The notes under the pieces are model-generated. The model was not told where the DNA came from and ran no database searches. It saw only the letters and a program-made list of their open reading frames with translations. From Pseudoselenomonas ruminantium (GTDB lineage: Bacteria; Bacillota; Negativicutes; Selenomonadales; Selenomonadaceae), in NCBI GenBank assembly GCA_015058625.1, contig SVCA01000002.1, forward strand, positions 365,195-429,194: a stretch of 64,000 nt of DNA. Reading direction: 5' to 3'. Of this stretch, positions 44,062 to 51,943 are shown one piece after another. Position numbers and translations under genes: made by a program. How positions within the stretch are numbered: position 1 is the first letter of the stretch; every line of letters starts with the position of its first letter.

Positions 44062-45255
44062 ATGGGGAAAAATTTGCAAACCAGCTTGCTTCATACCGGT
44101 GACGGCCAGTTTTATAAACAGGCAAATAAGTCTTCATCGGTGCCGGAGGTACTGCCTGTCTATCGTACTTCGGTATTTGCCTTTGACGATGTGTCTTCGG
44201 TGGACAGGATTTACGAAGGGGAAGATGATGGCTATATTTACAGCCGCATAAAACATCCCAATACAGAAGCGGTAAGTGAAATCATCGCGGCTGCCGATGA
44301 AACGGAGGCGGCGCTGGCCTTTTCCTCCGGCATGGCGGCTATCACACTCAGTATCCTTTCGGTAGTCAAGCAGGGTGACCATATTATTTCCTCGCCCGTG
44401 CTCTATGGCGGCGTGCACGATTTTCTGGAAAATGAACTGGCGCGCTTTGGCGTCAGCGTGACGTTTGTGGATTTTATTCACGAAAATATCGCCGACTTTA
44501 TCCGCCCGGAGACAAAACTGATTTATACGGAATCCATCAGCAATCCCTTGATGGAAGTGCCGGATATGGCAGCTGCCGCCAAGGTCGCCCACGAACATGG
44601 CCTGCTCTTTTTTGTGGACAATACCTTTGCTACGCCAGTCGTGGTAAAGCCGGCGCTTCTCGGCGCGGATGTGGTGTTATACAGCGCCACGAAATATCTG
44701 GGCGGTCATAGCGATATTGTCGCCGGTGCGGCGGCGGGCCGTCAGGAAATCATCGACAAAATCCACAAGACGCTGACCCTTTACGGTGCGGTGCTCGGGG
44801 CAGAGGACAGCTGGCTTTTGGCTCGCAGCCTGCGCACGCTTAGTCTGCGGGTGACGGCTCATTCCCGCAATGCCCTGCAGGTGGCAGCGTTTCTGGAAAA
44901 GCACCCCAAGATTGAAAAAGTCTTTTATCCGGGCTTGGAATCCTCGCCCAGCCATAAAAGGGCGAAAGCGCAGTTTGCGCCGGGGCTGTTCGGCGGCATG
45001 CTGAGCTTCAATCTGCGGGGCGGAGAAAAAGAAGCGGCAACCATAATCCGGGAGCTGTCTACCATTAAATATGTACCCAGTCTGGCGGGCACAGCGACTA
45101 CGCTATCCTATGCCGCCAAGACTTCGCACAGGTCATATTCACCCGCAGATTTGACCGCTGTGGGCATCACGTTCGGACAGCTGCGCCTGTCCGTAGGCTT
45201 GGAACAGGTGGAGGATATTATTTCTGAACTGAATGACACTTTAGCAAAAATTTAA
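44062..45255 (+). CDS. Cys/Met-metabolism PLP gamma-family enzyme (cystathionine gamma-synthase/lyase type)
   Basis: 397 residues. PLP lysine in YSATKYLGGHSD (about residue 215), YSRIKHPNTEAV, SSGMAAITLS, and C-terminal GTATTLSYAAKTSHR. The tyrosine-loop position that is Cys in methionine gamma-lyase (YGC) reads YGG, which argues against a classical methionine gamma-lyase. Coupling to methionine uptake suggests use of methionine or homocysteine (desulfurisation or transsulfuration). ATG 44062 has AGGGGAAAG upstream. It is one of three such enzymes in the window (others 9995, 61412). Confidence 0.85.
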   Translation: MGKNLQTSLLHTGDGQFYKQANKSSSVPEVLPVYRTSVFAFDDVSSVDRIYEGEDDGYIYSRIKHPNTEAVSEIIAAADETEAALAFSSGMAAITLSILSVVKQGDHIISSPVLYGGVHDFLENELARFGVSVTFVDFIHENIADFIRPETKLIYTESISNPLMEVPDMAAAAKVAHEHGLLFFVDNTFATPVVVKPALLGADVVLYSATKYLGGHSDIVAGAAAGRQEIIDKIHKTLTLYGAVLGAEDSWLLARSLRTLSLRVTAHSRNALQVAAFLEKHPKIEKVFYPGLESSPSHKRAKAQFAPGLFGGMLSFNLRGGEKEAATIIRELSTIKYVPSLAGTATTLSYAAKTSHRSYSPADLTAVGITFGQLRLSVGLEQVEDIISELNDTLAKI

Positions 45256-45265
45256 CATTTTTCAT

Positions 45266-45302
45266 TACACCCATTGACATGATAGGTGTAATAGTGTAAC
45301 AT
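45266..45302 (+). promoter_or_regulatory. Sulfur-regulon promoter/operator, copy 7 (DUF2292 gene), no attenuator
   Basis: TTGACA 45274-45279, 17 bases with GGTGTAATAGTG, TAACAT 45297-45302. Left arm TACACCcAT and right arm ATaGGTGTA give one of the best dyads among the copies. The gene begins 30 bases downstream, leaving no room for the attenuator. Confidence 0.85.
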
Positions 45303-45331
45303 AATGCTATCGTCATTTAGGAGAGATGTAT

Positions 45332-45652
45332 ATGAAGGATGTACCTGTTGATGTATTGAATTACATTATGTCGGTTTTACGGGGCCTGTACTTCGGGGAA
45401 GTGGTACTGATTGCCCAAAATGGTGTTCTGATTCAGGTGGAGCGTACCGAAAAGATGCGTGTGCATCCATGGCAGGGCATTCCCAAGCCTGCGGAATGGT
45501 CGGAGGATACCGAGCGGAATTTGCGCCGCACCATTGAGCGGGAGCTTGCCAGCCTTTATTATGGCCGCTTGAGCATCATCGTAAAACAGGGTACAGTTAC
45601 CCATTTTGACCGTTTGGAAAAACAGCGGTTTATGGATGGCGATGGTATTTGA
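45332..45652 (+). CDS. Internally duplicated DUF2292 (YezD-like) protein
   Basis: 106 residues made of two similar units: LNYIMSVLRGLYFGEVVLIA...QVERTEK (about 8-44) and LRRTIERELASLYYGRLSII...HFDRLEKQR (about 63-99). Each is one YezD-type DUF2292 unit, normally the whole protein (about 55 residues). DUF2292 genes tend to occur with cysteine or sulfate assimilation genes, and this one has the sulfur operator, so a small regulatory or redox accessory role in sulfur metabolism is inferred. AGGAGA 8 bases upstream favours ATG 45332. Confidence 0.8.
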   Translation: MKDVPVDVLNYIMSVLRGLYFGEVVLIAQNGVLIQVERTEKMRVHPWQGIPKPAEWSEDTERNLRRTIERELASLYYGRLSIIVKQGTVTHFDRLEKQRFMDGDGI

Positions 45653-45676
45653 CAAGTCAAAGATAAATAACGGGTA

Positions 45677-45705
45677 AACTCCAGACGGGAAAAGTCTGGA
45701 GTTTT
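45677..45705 (+). terminator. Terminator after the DUF2292 gene
   Basis: AACTCCAGAC and GTCTGGAGTT form a perfect stem followed by T residues. Confidence 0.9.
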
Positions 45706-45733
45706 TCTTAAGAAGGGATAAGGGGATGATGAA

Positions 45734-46492
45734 ATGGTAAAAGAACATATCAGTTGGTACAGTGAGCGCTTGCAGCGGGATATGAGCATCCGCATCTATG
45801 GGGACAAGGGAACGCCGGTACTGGTGTTTCCCACGCAGGATGCCATGAGCGATAATTTCGAGAACTTCGGCATGATTGATACGCTGTCTGGGTATCTAAA
45901 TGAAGGAAGGATACAGCTCTTTTGCGTGGATACGGTGGATACGGAAACCTGGTCAAATGTCTGGGGCGATAAGGGCTGGCGTGCCAGCCGTCAGGAAGCG
46001 TACTATAACTATATCGTGGCGGAGGTCTTGTCCTTTATCGCGGACAGGAATGGCACGGGCAGACTGCCCATCGTGACCGGCTGCAGTTTGGGCGGCCTGC
46101 ATGCAGCAATCTTATTCCTGCGACGTCCGGAACTTTTTGCGGGGATATTGTCCCTGTCGGGCGTTTACGATGCCAAGTTCTTCTTTGATGGCTGGCTGAA
46201 TGAAACACTTTATGAAAATTCGCCGATGGATTTTTTGGCGCAGATGCCGCCTGACCATCCGTATATCCGGCAGTACAACGAAAAGCCCATCATTTTCTGT
46301 GTCGGTCAGGGCGCCTGGGAAGACGAAGGCCGCCGTACGACCGCCATTATGGGAGATATTTTTCAGGCCAAGGGTATCCATGGCTGGACGGATTTTTGGG
46401 GTTATGATGTGAACCACGACTGGTGTTGGTGGCAGAAGCAGATTTTGTACTTCCTGCCCTATATGCTGGATGAAACAAGAATTGGAGGCTAA
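45734..46492 (+). CDS. Alpha/beta-hydrolase esterase-like protein (COG4947-type)
   Basis: 252 residues, no signal peptide. Nucleophile elbow GCSLGGLHA (Ser near residue 118), preceded by a strand VTGCS, with a late His in VNHDWCWW as candidate catalytic histidine. It resembles the putative esterase family of COG4947. It is immediately followed (6 bases) by an ATP-grasp gene, implying a two-gene operon. Substrate unknown; ester or thioester hydrolysis coupled to ligation is a reasonable guess. Confidence 0.75.
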   Translation: MVKEHISWYSERLQRDMSIRIYGDKGTPVLVFPTQDAMSDNFENFGMIDTLSGYLNEGRIQLFCVDTVDTETWSNVWGDKGWRASRQEAYYNYIVAEVLSFIADRNGTGRLPIVTGCSLGGLHAAILFLRRPELFAGILSLSGVYDAKFFFDGWLNETLYENSPMDFLAQMPPDHPYIRQYNEKPIIFCVGQGAWEDEGRRTTAIMGDIFQAKGIHGWTDFWGYDVNHDWCWWQKQILYFLPYMLDETRIGG

Positions 46493-46498
46493 TGGCAA

Positions 46499-47743
46499 AT
46501 GAATTTTGTATTTATTTCCCCGCATTTTCCCAAACATTATTGGAATTTCTGTGACCGCCTGCATAAAAATGGCGTAAACGTGCTGGGGATTGGCGACTGT
46601 CCCTATGATGCGTTGGACAAGCGGCTGAAGGATTCCTTAACGGAATACTATTTCGTGCCGGATTTGTCGGACTATGACCAGATGTACCGCGCGGTGGCGT
46701 ATTTTGCCTTTAAGCACGGGAAGATTGACTGGATTGAGTCCAATAACGAATTTTGGCTGGAGCAGGATGCCCGTTTGCGCACGGATTTTCATGTGACCAC
46801 GGGTTACCAGTATGAAAATATTGCCAGCATCAAGAATAAGTCCGCCATGAAGGAATTTTATGCCAAGGCGGGTGTGCCGACGGCGCGTCTGCATAAAATC
46901 ACGGACATTGAAGCGGCAAGAAAGTTTATCGCGGTAGTGGATTACCCGGTAATCGTCAAGCCGGATGTGGGCGTTGGTGCCTGCGATACATTCAAGCTTG
47001 AAAATGATGGGGACTTGCAGGAATTCTTTGCCAAAAATCTGCCCGTGCCCTATGTGATGGAGGAGTTTATCACCGGGGATATCTGCTCTTATGATGCCAT
47101 TATCGATGCGGATTCCAAGCCGCTGTTGGAGTCCATGACGGTTTGGCCGCCTTCGGTTATGGATATCGTGCTCAAACAGCTGGACTTGTCCTATTATACG
47201 GCTGCCCATGCTCCGGCGGAGTTAAAAGGCGTAGGCCGGGCTACGGTCAAGGCGTTTGGCGTCAAGAGCCGCTTTGTCCATCTGGAATTTTTCCGCTTGA
47301 CCAAGGCAAAGGCGGGCTTGGGTGATGTCGGGGATTTTGTAGGACTCGAAGTCAATATGCGCCCTGCGGGCGGCTATACGCCGGATATGATTGACTTTGC
47401 CCACTCCACCGATGTGTATCAGGTTTGGGCAGATATGGTGACGGACAACTATCGGAAACTGCCGGACAGCGGTGAACATTGTTACTGTGTCTATGCCAGC
47501 CGCCGTGACTGCCATCAGTATGTGCATACCCATGGCGAGATTATGGAGCGTTATGGCGCACAGCTTGTCATGTGTGAGCGCATGCCGGAAATGATGGTAC
47601 CGCAGATGGGCAATCAGATGTACACCGCCAAGGTGCCGAGTCAGGACGCCGTGGATGAATTCATTCATTTTGTGCTCGATCAGGCAGTGGTAGAGGATAC
47701 GGCTGCTGAGGAAACGGAGGTAAAATTTTGCCTTGCCTATTGA
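46499..47743 (+). CDS. ATP-grasp ligase-like protein
   Basis: 414 residues. ATP-grasp core visible as KNKSAMKEFYAKAGVPTAR, VDYPVIVKPDVGVGACDTF (ATP-lysine loop), YVMEEFITGDICSYDAI, and GLEVNMRPAGGYTPDM with metal-binding Glu and Asn. These enzymes join a carboxylate to an amine or thiol via acyl phosphate. The family member is not recognised; it forms a tight pair with the esterase-like gene. Its stop codon TGA lies within the next sulfur operator. Confidence 0.75.
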   Translation: MNFVFISPHFPKHYWNFCDRLHKNGVNVLGIGDCPYDALDKRLKDSLTEYYFVPDLSDYDQMYRAVAYFAFKHGKIDWIESNNEFWLEQDARLRTDFHVTTGYQYENIASIKNKSAMKEFYAKAGVPTARLHKITDIEAARKFIAVVDYPVIVKPDVGVGACDTFKLENDGDLQEFFAKNLPVPYVMEEFITGDICSYDAIIDADSKPLLESMTVWPPSVMDIVLKQLDLSYYTAAHAPAELKGVGRATVKAFGVKSRFVHLEFFRLTKAKAGLGDVGDFVGLEVNMRPAGGYTPDMIDFAHSTDVYQVWADMVTDNYRKLPDSGEHCYCVYASRRDCHQYVHTHGEIMERYGAQLVMCERMPEMMVPQMGNQMYTAKVPSQDAVDEFIHFVLDQAVVEDTAAEETEVKFCLAY

Positions 47744-47768
47744 CACGGTAGGTGTAATAGTGTAACAT
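47734..47768 (+). promoter_or_regulatory. Sulfur-regulon promoter/operator, copy 8 (sbp-cysT)
   Basis: TTGACA 47740-47745 overlaps the stop codon of the upstream gene (TGA 47741-47743); 17 bases with GGTGTAATAGTG; TAACAT 47763-47768. Confidence 0.85.
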
Positions 47769-47827
47769 AAGGTCATCGCAAATGAACATAAGTGTTAAAT
47801 GCTTGTGTGAAGTAAATACGGTTCAGT

Positions 47828-47893
47828 GAACTGACCAAAAAAATTGGAGGTTCCACAAATTCCTTGCGGGGAATTTTGTGGAGCCTCTTATTT
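47828..47893 (+). promoter_or_regulatory. Transcription attenuator, copy 5 (CCAA type)
   Basis: Antiterminator GAAC(47828)-TGA-CCAA-aaaaa-TTGG-AG-GTTC(47850-47853); terminator GAGGTTCCACAAA...TTTTGTGGAGCCTC ends at 47887 with a T-rich tail. It is preceded by a longer leader than other copies, with a hairpin CATAAG/CTTGTG. Confidence 0.83.
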
Positions 47894-47936
47894 TATATAG
47901 GAAATTATTTATATTTATGTTGGGGAGGTAATCATA

Positions 47937-48965
47937 ATGAAGTGGTGGAAAACGGCAAGTGTGGCATTAGGAATACTTACAGCAGTTGGTTTTGCCGGTT
48001 GCGGCAGTGAACAGGCGGCAAATAATGCCGACGGCAAAGGGGCAGGGGAATTTTTGAATGTATCCTATGACCCGACCCGCGAACTCTATGCCGAATTTAA
48101 TCAGGTGTTTACGGAGGAATGGAAGAAGGAAAGCGGTCAGGATGTGGAATTCCGTCAGTCCAATGGCGGTTCCGGCAAGCAGGCCCGCTCGGTTATTGAA
48201 GGCTTGGAGGCCGATGTTGTGACGCTCGCCCTGGCGTATGACGTGGACGAAATCGCGCAGGCAGGGCTTATCGACAAGGACTGGCTGAAGAAGTTTCCCG
48301 ATAACTCCGCGCCCTATACTTCGACTATTGTCTTTCTCGTGCGCAAGGGCAATCCCAAGAACATCCACGACTGGGACGATTTGGTACGGGATGATGTGAA
48401 AATCGTCACGCCGAACCCCAAGACCTCCGGCGGTGCCCGTTGGAACTACTTGGCAGCATGGGAGTATGCCCGTCAAAAATTCAATGGCGATGAAACGCAG
48501 GTCAAGGGCTTTATCAAAAAGCTGTTCCAGAATGTGGTGGCGCTTGATTCCGGCGCCCGTGGCGCAACGACCAGCTTTGTACAGCGCGGGCAGGGTGATG
48601 TGCTGATTGCCTGGGAAAATGAAGCGTTGATTACGCTCAAGGATTCGCCGGATTATGAAATCGTGGCACCGTCCCTGTCCATTTTGGCCGAGCCGTCCGT
48701 TGCGGTGGTGGATAAGGTCGTGGACAAGAAGGGCACCCGCAAGGTGGCTGAGGCCTACATTAATTATCTCTATTCCGAAAACGGTCAGGAAATTGCCGCC
48801 AAGAATTTCTATCGTCCGCGCAATAAGGCCGTCTTTGAAAAGTATAAGGGCCAGTTCCCCGAACTCAAGCTCTTTACCATTGATGATGCCTTTGGCGGTT
48901 GGACGAAAGCCCAAAAGGAACATTTTGCTGATGGCGGCACCTTTGACCAGATTTATCAGAAGTAA
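47937..48965 (+). CDS. sbp: Sulfate-binding lipoprotein (Sbp/CysP family)
   Basis: 342 residues with a lipoprotein signal (lipobox FAGC near residue 22). Mature part begins with [16 protein letters not shown], followed by [16 protein letters not shown] and [11 protein letters not shown], the standard sulfate-binding loop segments of Sbp. Feeds sulfate (or thiosulfate) to the CysTWA channel. Start ATG 47937 has GGGAGG upstream. The gene lies 12 bases before cysT. Confidence 0.95.
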   Translation: MKWWKTASVALGILTAVGFAGCGSEQAANNADGKGAGEFLNVSYDPTRELYAEFNQVFTEEWKKESGQDVEFRQSNGGSGKQARSVIEGLEADVVTLALAYDVDEIAQAGLIDKDWLKKFPDNSAPYTSTIVFLVRKGNPKNIHDWDDLVRDDVKIVTPNPKTSGGARWNYLAAWEYARQKFNGDETQVKGFIKKLFQNVVALDSGARGATTSFVQRGQGDVLIAWENEALITLKDSPDYEIVAPSLSILAEPSVAVVDKVVDKKGTRKVAEAYINYLYSENGQEIAAKNFYRPRNKAVFEKYKGQFPELKLFTIDDAFGGWTKAQKEHFADGGTFDQIYQK

Positions 48966-48977
48966 GGGGGAAGTAGT

Positions 48978-49802
48978 ATGCTGAGGCTCGGGCAGGTTAT
49001 ACCGGGCGGCGGGTTCGCCTTGGGAATTGTGTTTTTCTATCTGTCATTGTTGATTTTCTTGCCGCTGGGGGCGTTTGTGCTCTATGCCAGCGGTATGAGC
49101 GGGGAAAGCTTTATCCGGCAGGTGACGGATTACCGCATGGTGCATGGCTATATGTTAAGTTTTGCTTGTGCGCTGGCGGCGGCGGTGATTAATGCCGTAT
49201 TCGGCCTGCTCTTGGCCTGGGTGCTGGTGCGCTACGATTTTCCCGGCAAGCGGTTGATGGATGGGCTTATCGATCTGCCCTTTGCCCTGCCGACGGCAGT
49301 AGCAGGTATCGCACTGACTACGCTCTATGTGGAAAATGGCTGGCTGGGCCAGTTCTTCTATGCCGCAGGCATTCCGTCGGCGTTCTCGGCGGTGGGCATT
49401 ACGATAGCGCTTATCTTTGTGGGCATACCCTTTGTTGTGCGCAGTGTCCAGCCTGTGCTCAGGGATTTGGATGGTTCCTTGGAGGAAGCTGCGGCCATTA
49501 TGGGGGCAGGAAAATTTTTGACCTTTCGTAAGGTGATTTTTCCGGAACTTATTACACCGTTAATCAGTGGCTTTGCGCTGGCCTTTGCCCGGGGGATTGG
49601 CGAGTATGGCAGTGTGGTCTTTATCGCGGGGAATATGCCCTATGAAACGGAGATTGCGCCGCTGCTGATTATGACGAAGCTGGAGCAGTTTGATTATCAG
49701 GCGGCTGCGGCGGTGGCGATTGTGATGCTGGGGATGTCATTATTGGTGCTGCTTATCTTGAATGGGTATCAGCATTATCGGCTGCAGAGATTAGGAGCAT
49801 AA
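48978..49802 (+). CDS. cysT: Sulfate ABC transporter permease CysT
   Basis: 274 residues, six predicted membrane segments, with EEAAAIMGAGKFLTFRKVIFP (ATPase-docking loop, near residue 175-195) and GIGEYGSVVFIAGNMP typical of CysT/CysU. It pairs with CysW at 51912, but the two halves of the transporter are split here by an amidase gene, a SYLF gene and two repeats; elsewhere they are usually adjacent. Confidence 0.94.
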   Translation: MLRLGQVIPGGGFALGIVFFYLSLLIFLPLGAFVLYASGMSGESFIRQVTDYRMVHGYMLSFACALAAAVINAVFGLLLAWVLVRYDFPGKRLMDGLIDLPFALPTAVAGIALTTLYVENGWLGQFFYAAGIPSAFSAVGITIALIFVGIPFVVRSVQPVLRDLDGSLEEAAAIMGAGKFLTFRKVIFPELITPLISGFALAFARGIGEYGSVVFIAGNMPYETEIAPLLIMTKLEQFDYQAAAAVAIVMLGMSLLVLLILNGYQHYRLQRLGA

Positions 49803-49833
49803 TGAACGATACGTTAAGGGACGGTAGTGGCTC

Positions 49834-50005
49834 GGCGCAGGTGCTTACTTTTTGACCTGCGCGCAAATGGCTCCCTCGGTGGTGCCGTTGATTTAGCTAA
49901 ATGCTCCGGTTACCACGTCGCGGCTTTCAGCCGTTTACTTAGATTTTTTCTTAGCGGAGCCAGCCTTCGGCAGTGCGCTCCAGTCAAAAAGCAAGCACCT
50001 GCGCC
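49834..50005. repeat. 172-bp inverted-repeat element, copy A
   Basis: Begins GGCGCAGGTGCTTACTTTTT and ends with its near-complement AAAAAGCAAGCACCTGCGCC (24-bp terminal arms, one mismatch). A second copy of exactly the same length lies at 50739-50910; most of the interior matches. No frame is encoded. Ends also pair internally (GGCTCC/GGAGCC). It sits between cysT and an amidase gene. Confidence 0.9.
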
Positions 50006-50047
50006 AAGTTACGTTTCGTAAAGACGTTTCTTGGTGCGGGTGCTTTT
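49990..50047 (+). terminator. Probable terminator made from the repeat's right end
   Basis: AGCACCTGCGCCAAG (the right arm of copy A) can also pair with CTTGGTGCGGGTGCT at 50030-50044, followed by TTTTTG. The arm is thus shared between two alternative foldings. Confidence 0.7.
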
Positions 50048-50151
50048 TGTGCTTAAATGGTTGGTGGCAGGATTTGGTTTTGGTGGGGGCGAATCTTGTG
50101 ATATAAGCAAAGTGATGAAGTATGCGTGACTTTTGGTGAGGAGGATTGACG

Positions 50152-50715
50152 ATGAACAGGCGGGAGTTTTTGTGTTTGGGGGCGGCCTGTTTGCTTGGTG
50201 TGGCGGATGGGCAGAAAATCGTGGAGGCTTCTTATTATGAGCCGATGATTTATAAACGCTTTTTTCAGTTTACGGAATACGAGGAGCGCCCGGTTACGGA
50301 TGCTTTGGTCATTCATCATACGGGCTTTCCAAATGTGGATAAGGATTCTACGGCAGCGGCTATTCATAAATTCCATCAGGAGGAACGGAAATGGGCGGGG
50401 ATTGGCTATCATTATCTGATTCGCAAGGATGGCATGATTGAGCAGGGGCGGCGGCCGCGGGCAATCGGTGCACATGCGCTGGGGCATAATAAACATTCTC
50501 TGGGGATTTGTCTGGCGGGGAATTTTGAAATCGGCAAGCCCACGGAAGCGCAGATGGATTCGGTTAAGGAACTTTGCCGCTGGCTCTGTAAGAAATATGG
50601 GCTTGACCCGCTGAAAAAGGGCGTGATTGTGGGGCATCGGGATTTGAATGATACGTTGTGTCCGGGGAAGAATCTTTATAAAAAGCTCGGGGAGATTCGG
50701 CGGTTTTGCGTATAA
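50152..50715 (+). CDS. Secreted N-acetylmuramoyl-L-alanine amidase (PGRP/Amidase_2)
   Basis: 187 residues. N-terminus NRREFLCLGAACLLG looks like a twin-arginine or lipoprotein-style signal. The amidase core has VIHHTG, GYHYLIRKDG, and VGHRDLNDTLCPGKNL, supplying the zinc ligands His, His and Cys. Cleaves the lactyl-peptide bond of peptidoglycan. It is flanked by the two copies of the 172-bp element and has no relation to sulfur genes; ATG 50152 has GGAGGA upstream. Confidence 0.9.
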   Translation: MNRREFLCLGAACLLGVADGQKIVEASYYEPMIYKRFFQFTEYEERPVTDALVIHHTGFPNVDKDSTAAAIHKFHQEERKWAGIGYHYLIRKDGMIEQGRRPRAIGAHALGHNKHSLGICLAGNFEIGKPTEAQMDSVKELCRWLCKKYGLDPLKKGVIVGHRDLNDTLCPGKNLYKKLGEIRRFCV

Positions 50716-50738
50716 ACGGATAGGCTACTAGGTGCGAT

Positions 50739-50910
50739 GGCGCAGGTGCTTACTTTTTGACCTGCGCGCAAATGGCTCCTTCGGTTGTGCCGTTAACTTA
50801 GGGGGATGCTCCGGTTACCACGTCGCGGCTTTCAGCCGTTGACTTAGATTTTTTCTTTTTGGAGCCAGCCTTCGGCGGTGCGCTCCGGTCAAAAAGCAAG
50901 CACCTGCGCC
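50739..50910. repeat. 172-bp inverted-repeat element, copy B
   Basis: Same length and orientation as copy A at 49834. Terminal arms GGCGCAGGTGCTTACTTTTT and AAAAAGCAAGCACCTGCGCC are retained. Interior differences are scattered single and clustered changes (for example TTCGGTTGTGCCGTTAACTT versus CTCGGTGGTGCCGTTGATTT). No coding sequence is seen in the element or in the 160 bases after it. Confidence 0.9.
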
Positions 50911-51074
50911 AAGATAAGATTGTAGTCCTTTCCTATAGTTAGAGGTTAACGGTAGCAGTAAGTTTTTTCCTGCCGTTTTTCTGACGGATTGGTGGCAGGA
51001 TTTATTTGTTTGGGTGGCGAATTTTTAGGGTAAATCGATTTGGGGAAAATATGATTAATGAGGAGGCGTATGTG

Positions 51075-51656
51075 ATGAAAAAAATGTTTACATTGCTGAT
51101 GGCAGCGCTGTTGGTCTGTCTGATGACGGCTACTTCGTTTGCGGCTACCAGTCAGGAGAAAATCGACAAAGAGCGGGCGGAGATTGATAATCTGTCGGTA
51201 AAGGCGCTGCACAATCTGTATGAAAAGGTTCCTTCTGCCGAAAATGTTATCAATAATTGCTATGCTTATGCGACTTTGAGCAATACGGGCATGAAGCTTG
51301 GTTTGTTCGGGGATGCACATGGCAGAGGTTTGGCGGTTAACAATGCAACTGGCGAAAAAGTCTATATGCGGATGAAGGAATTAGGGCTGGGGATTGGCCT
51401 GGGCATTAAAGAGTATGATTTGATTTTTGTCATCGGTACGGAACAGGCCTGGAAAGCATTTATCTCCGGGGATATCAAATTTGCCAGCTCGGCAGATGCT
51501 TCAGCCAGTGACGGACAGGCAGGTGGTGCGGTAGAAGGTGCCTCGATTGCTGCCAATGGCATCTGGGTGTACCAGATGACGAAAAAGGGCCTGTCTCTAG
51601 ATGCTTCCATCAAGGGAACAAAAATTTATGCTGATAAAAAACTGAATAAGCGATGA
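51075..51656 (+). CDS. Secreted SYLF-domain (lipid-binding, YSC84-like) protein
   Basis: 193 residues with a Sec signal peptide (MKKMFTLLMAALLVCLMTATSFAA). The mature part matches the SYLF domain: repeated GLG/GIG beta-strand and the C-terminal KGLSLDASIKGTKIYADKK, similar to the YSC84 family found in membrane-associated proteins. Likely outer-membrane or periplasmic; role unknown. AGGAGG lies upstream of the ATG. Confidence 0.82.
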   Translation: MKKMFTLLMAALLVCLMTATSFAATSQEKIDKERAEIDNLSVKALHNLYEKVPSAENVINNCYAYATLSNTGMKLGLFGDAHGRGLAVNNATGEKVYMRMKELGLGIGLGIKEYDLIFVIGTEQAWKAFISGDIKFASSADASASDGQAGGAVEGASIAANGIWVYQMTKKGLSLDASIKGTKIYADKKLNKR

Positions 51657-51686
51657 GCGGAAAATTTATTTGGCAAATTCTCCTTA

Positions 51687-51721
51687 TACCTATTGACATA
51701 ATAGGTGTAATAATGTAACAT
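51687..51721 (+). promoter_or_regulatory. Sulfur-regulon promoter/operator, copy 9 (cysW operon)
   Basis: TTGACA 51693-51698, 17 bases with GGTGTAATAATG, TAACAT 51716-51721; ACCTAT/ATAGGT is a perfect dyad around the -35 box. Confidence 0.85.
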
Positions 51722-51727
51722 AAAGTC

Positions 51728-51835
51728 ATCGTCAAAGAGCGGCGATGGTGAAAAAGTGTAAATCGGGTTGAACTGACCAAAAAAATTGGAGGTTCTGCAG
51801 ATTGCCTGTACGGGTGATTTGCGGAGCCTCTTTTT
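51728..51835 (+). promoter_or_regulatory. Transcription attenuator, copy 6 (CCAA type)
   Basis: Hairpin CATCG/CGATG (51727-51747); antiterminator GAAC(51770)-TGA-CCAA-aaaaa-TTGG-AG-GTTC(51792-51795); terminator GAGGTTCTGCA...TGCGGAGCCTC (51789-51830) with T5. Confidence 0.83.
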
Positions 51836-51859
51836 GTTATGCTGACTGGGGGGAGCGTT

Positions 51860-51943
51860 ATGAGCATGTGGAACAAATGGGAGCTATTGGCAAAGTCAGG
51901 AGGTGTGGCTGATGGAACTAGTCAGCAAATTAGCAAGTGTTAA
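51860..51943 (+). CDS. Leader ORF overlapping the cysW start (27 residues)
   Basis: GGGGGGAG precedes an ATG encoding MSMWNKWELLAKSGG and ending with QQISKC. Its last codon before TAA is cysteine (TGT). It runs across the cysW ribosome site and ATG (51912) in another frame, so cysW initiation could depend on its translation. Coding status is inferred from the strong ribosome site only. Confidence 0.4.
   Translation: MSMWNKWELLAKSGGVADGTSQQISKC

Noticed and set aside
49834..50910. Insertion sequence
   Set aside because: Terminal inverted repeats exist but no transposase frame and no clear target duplication.
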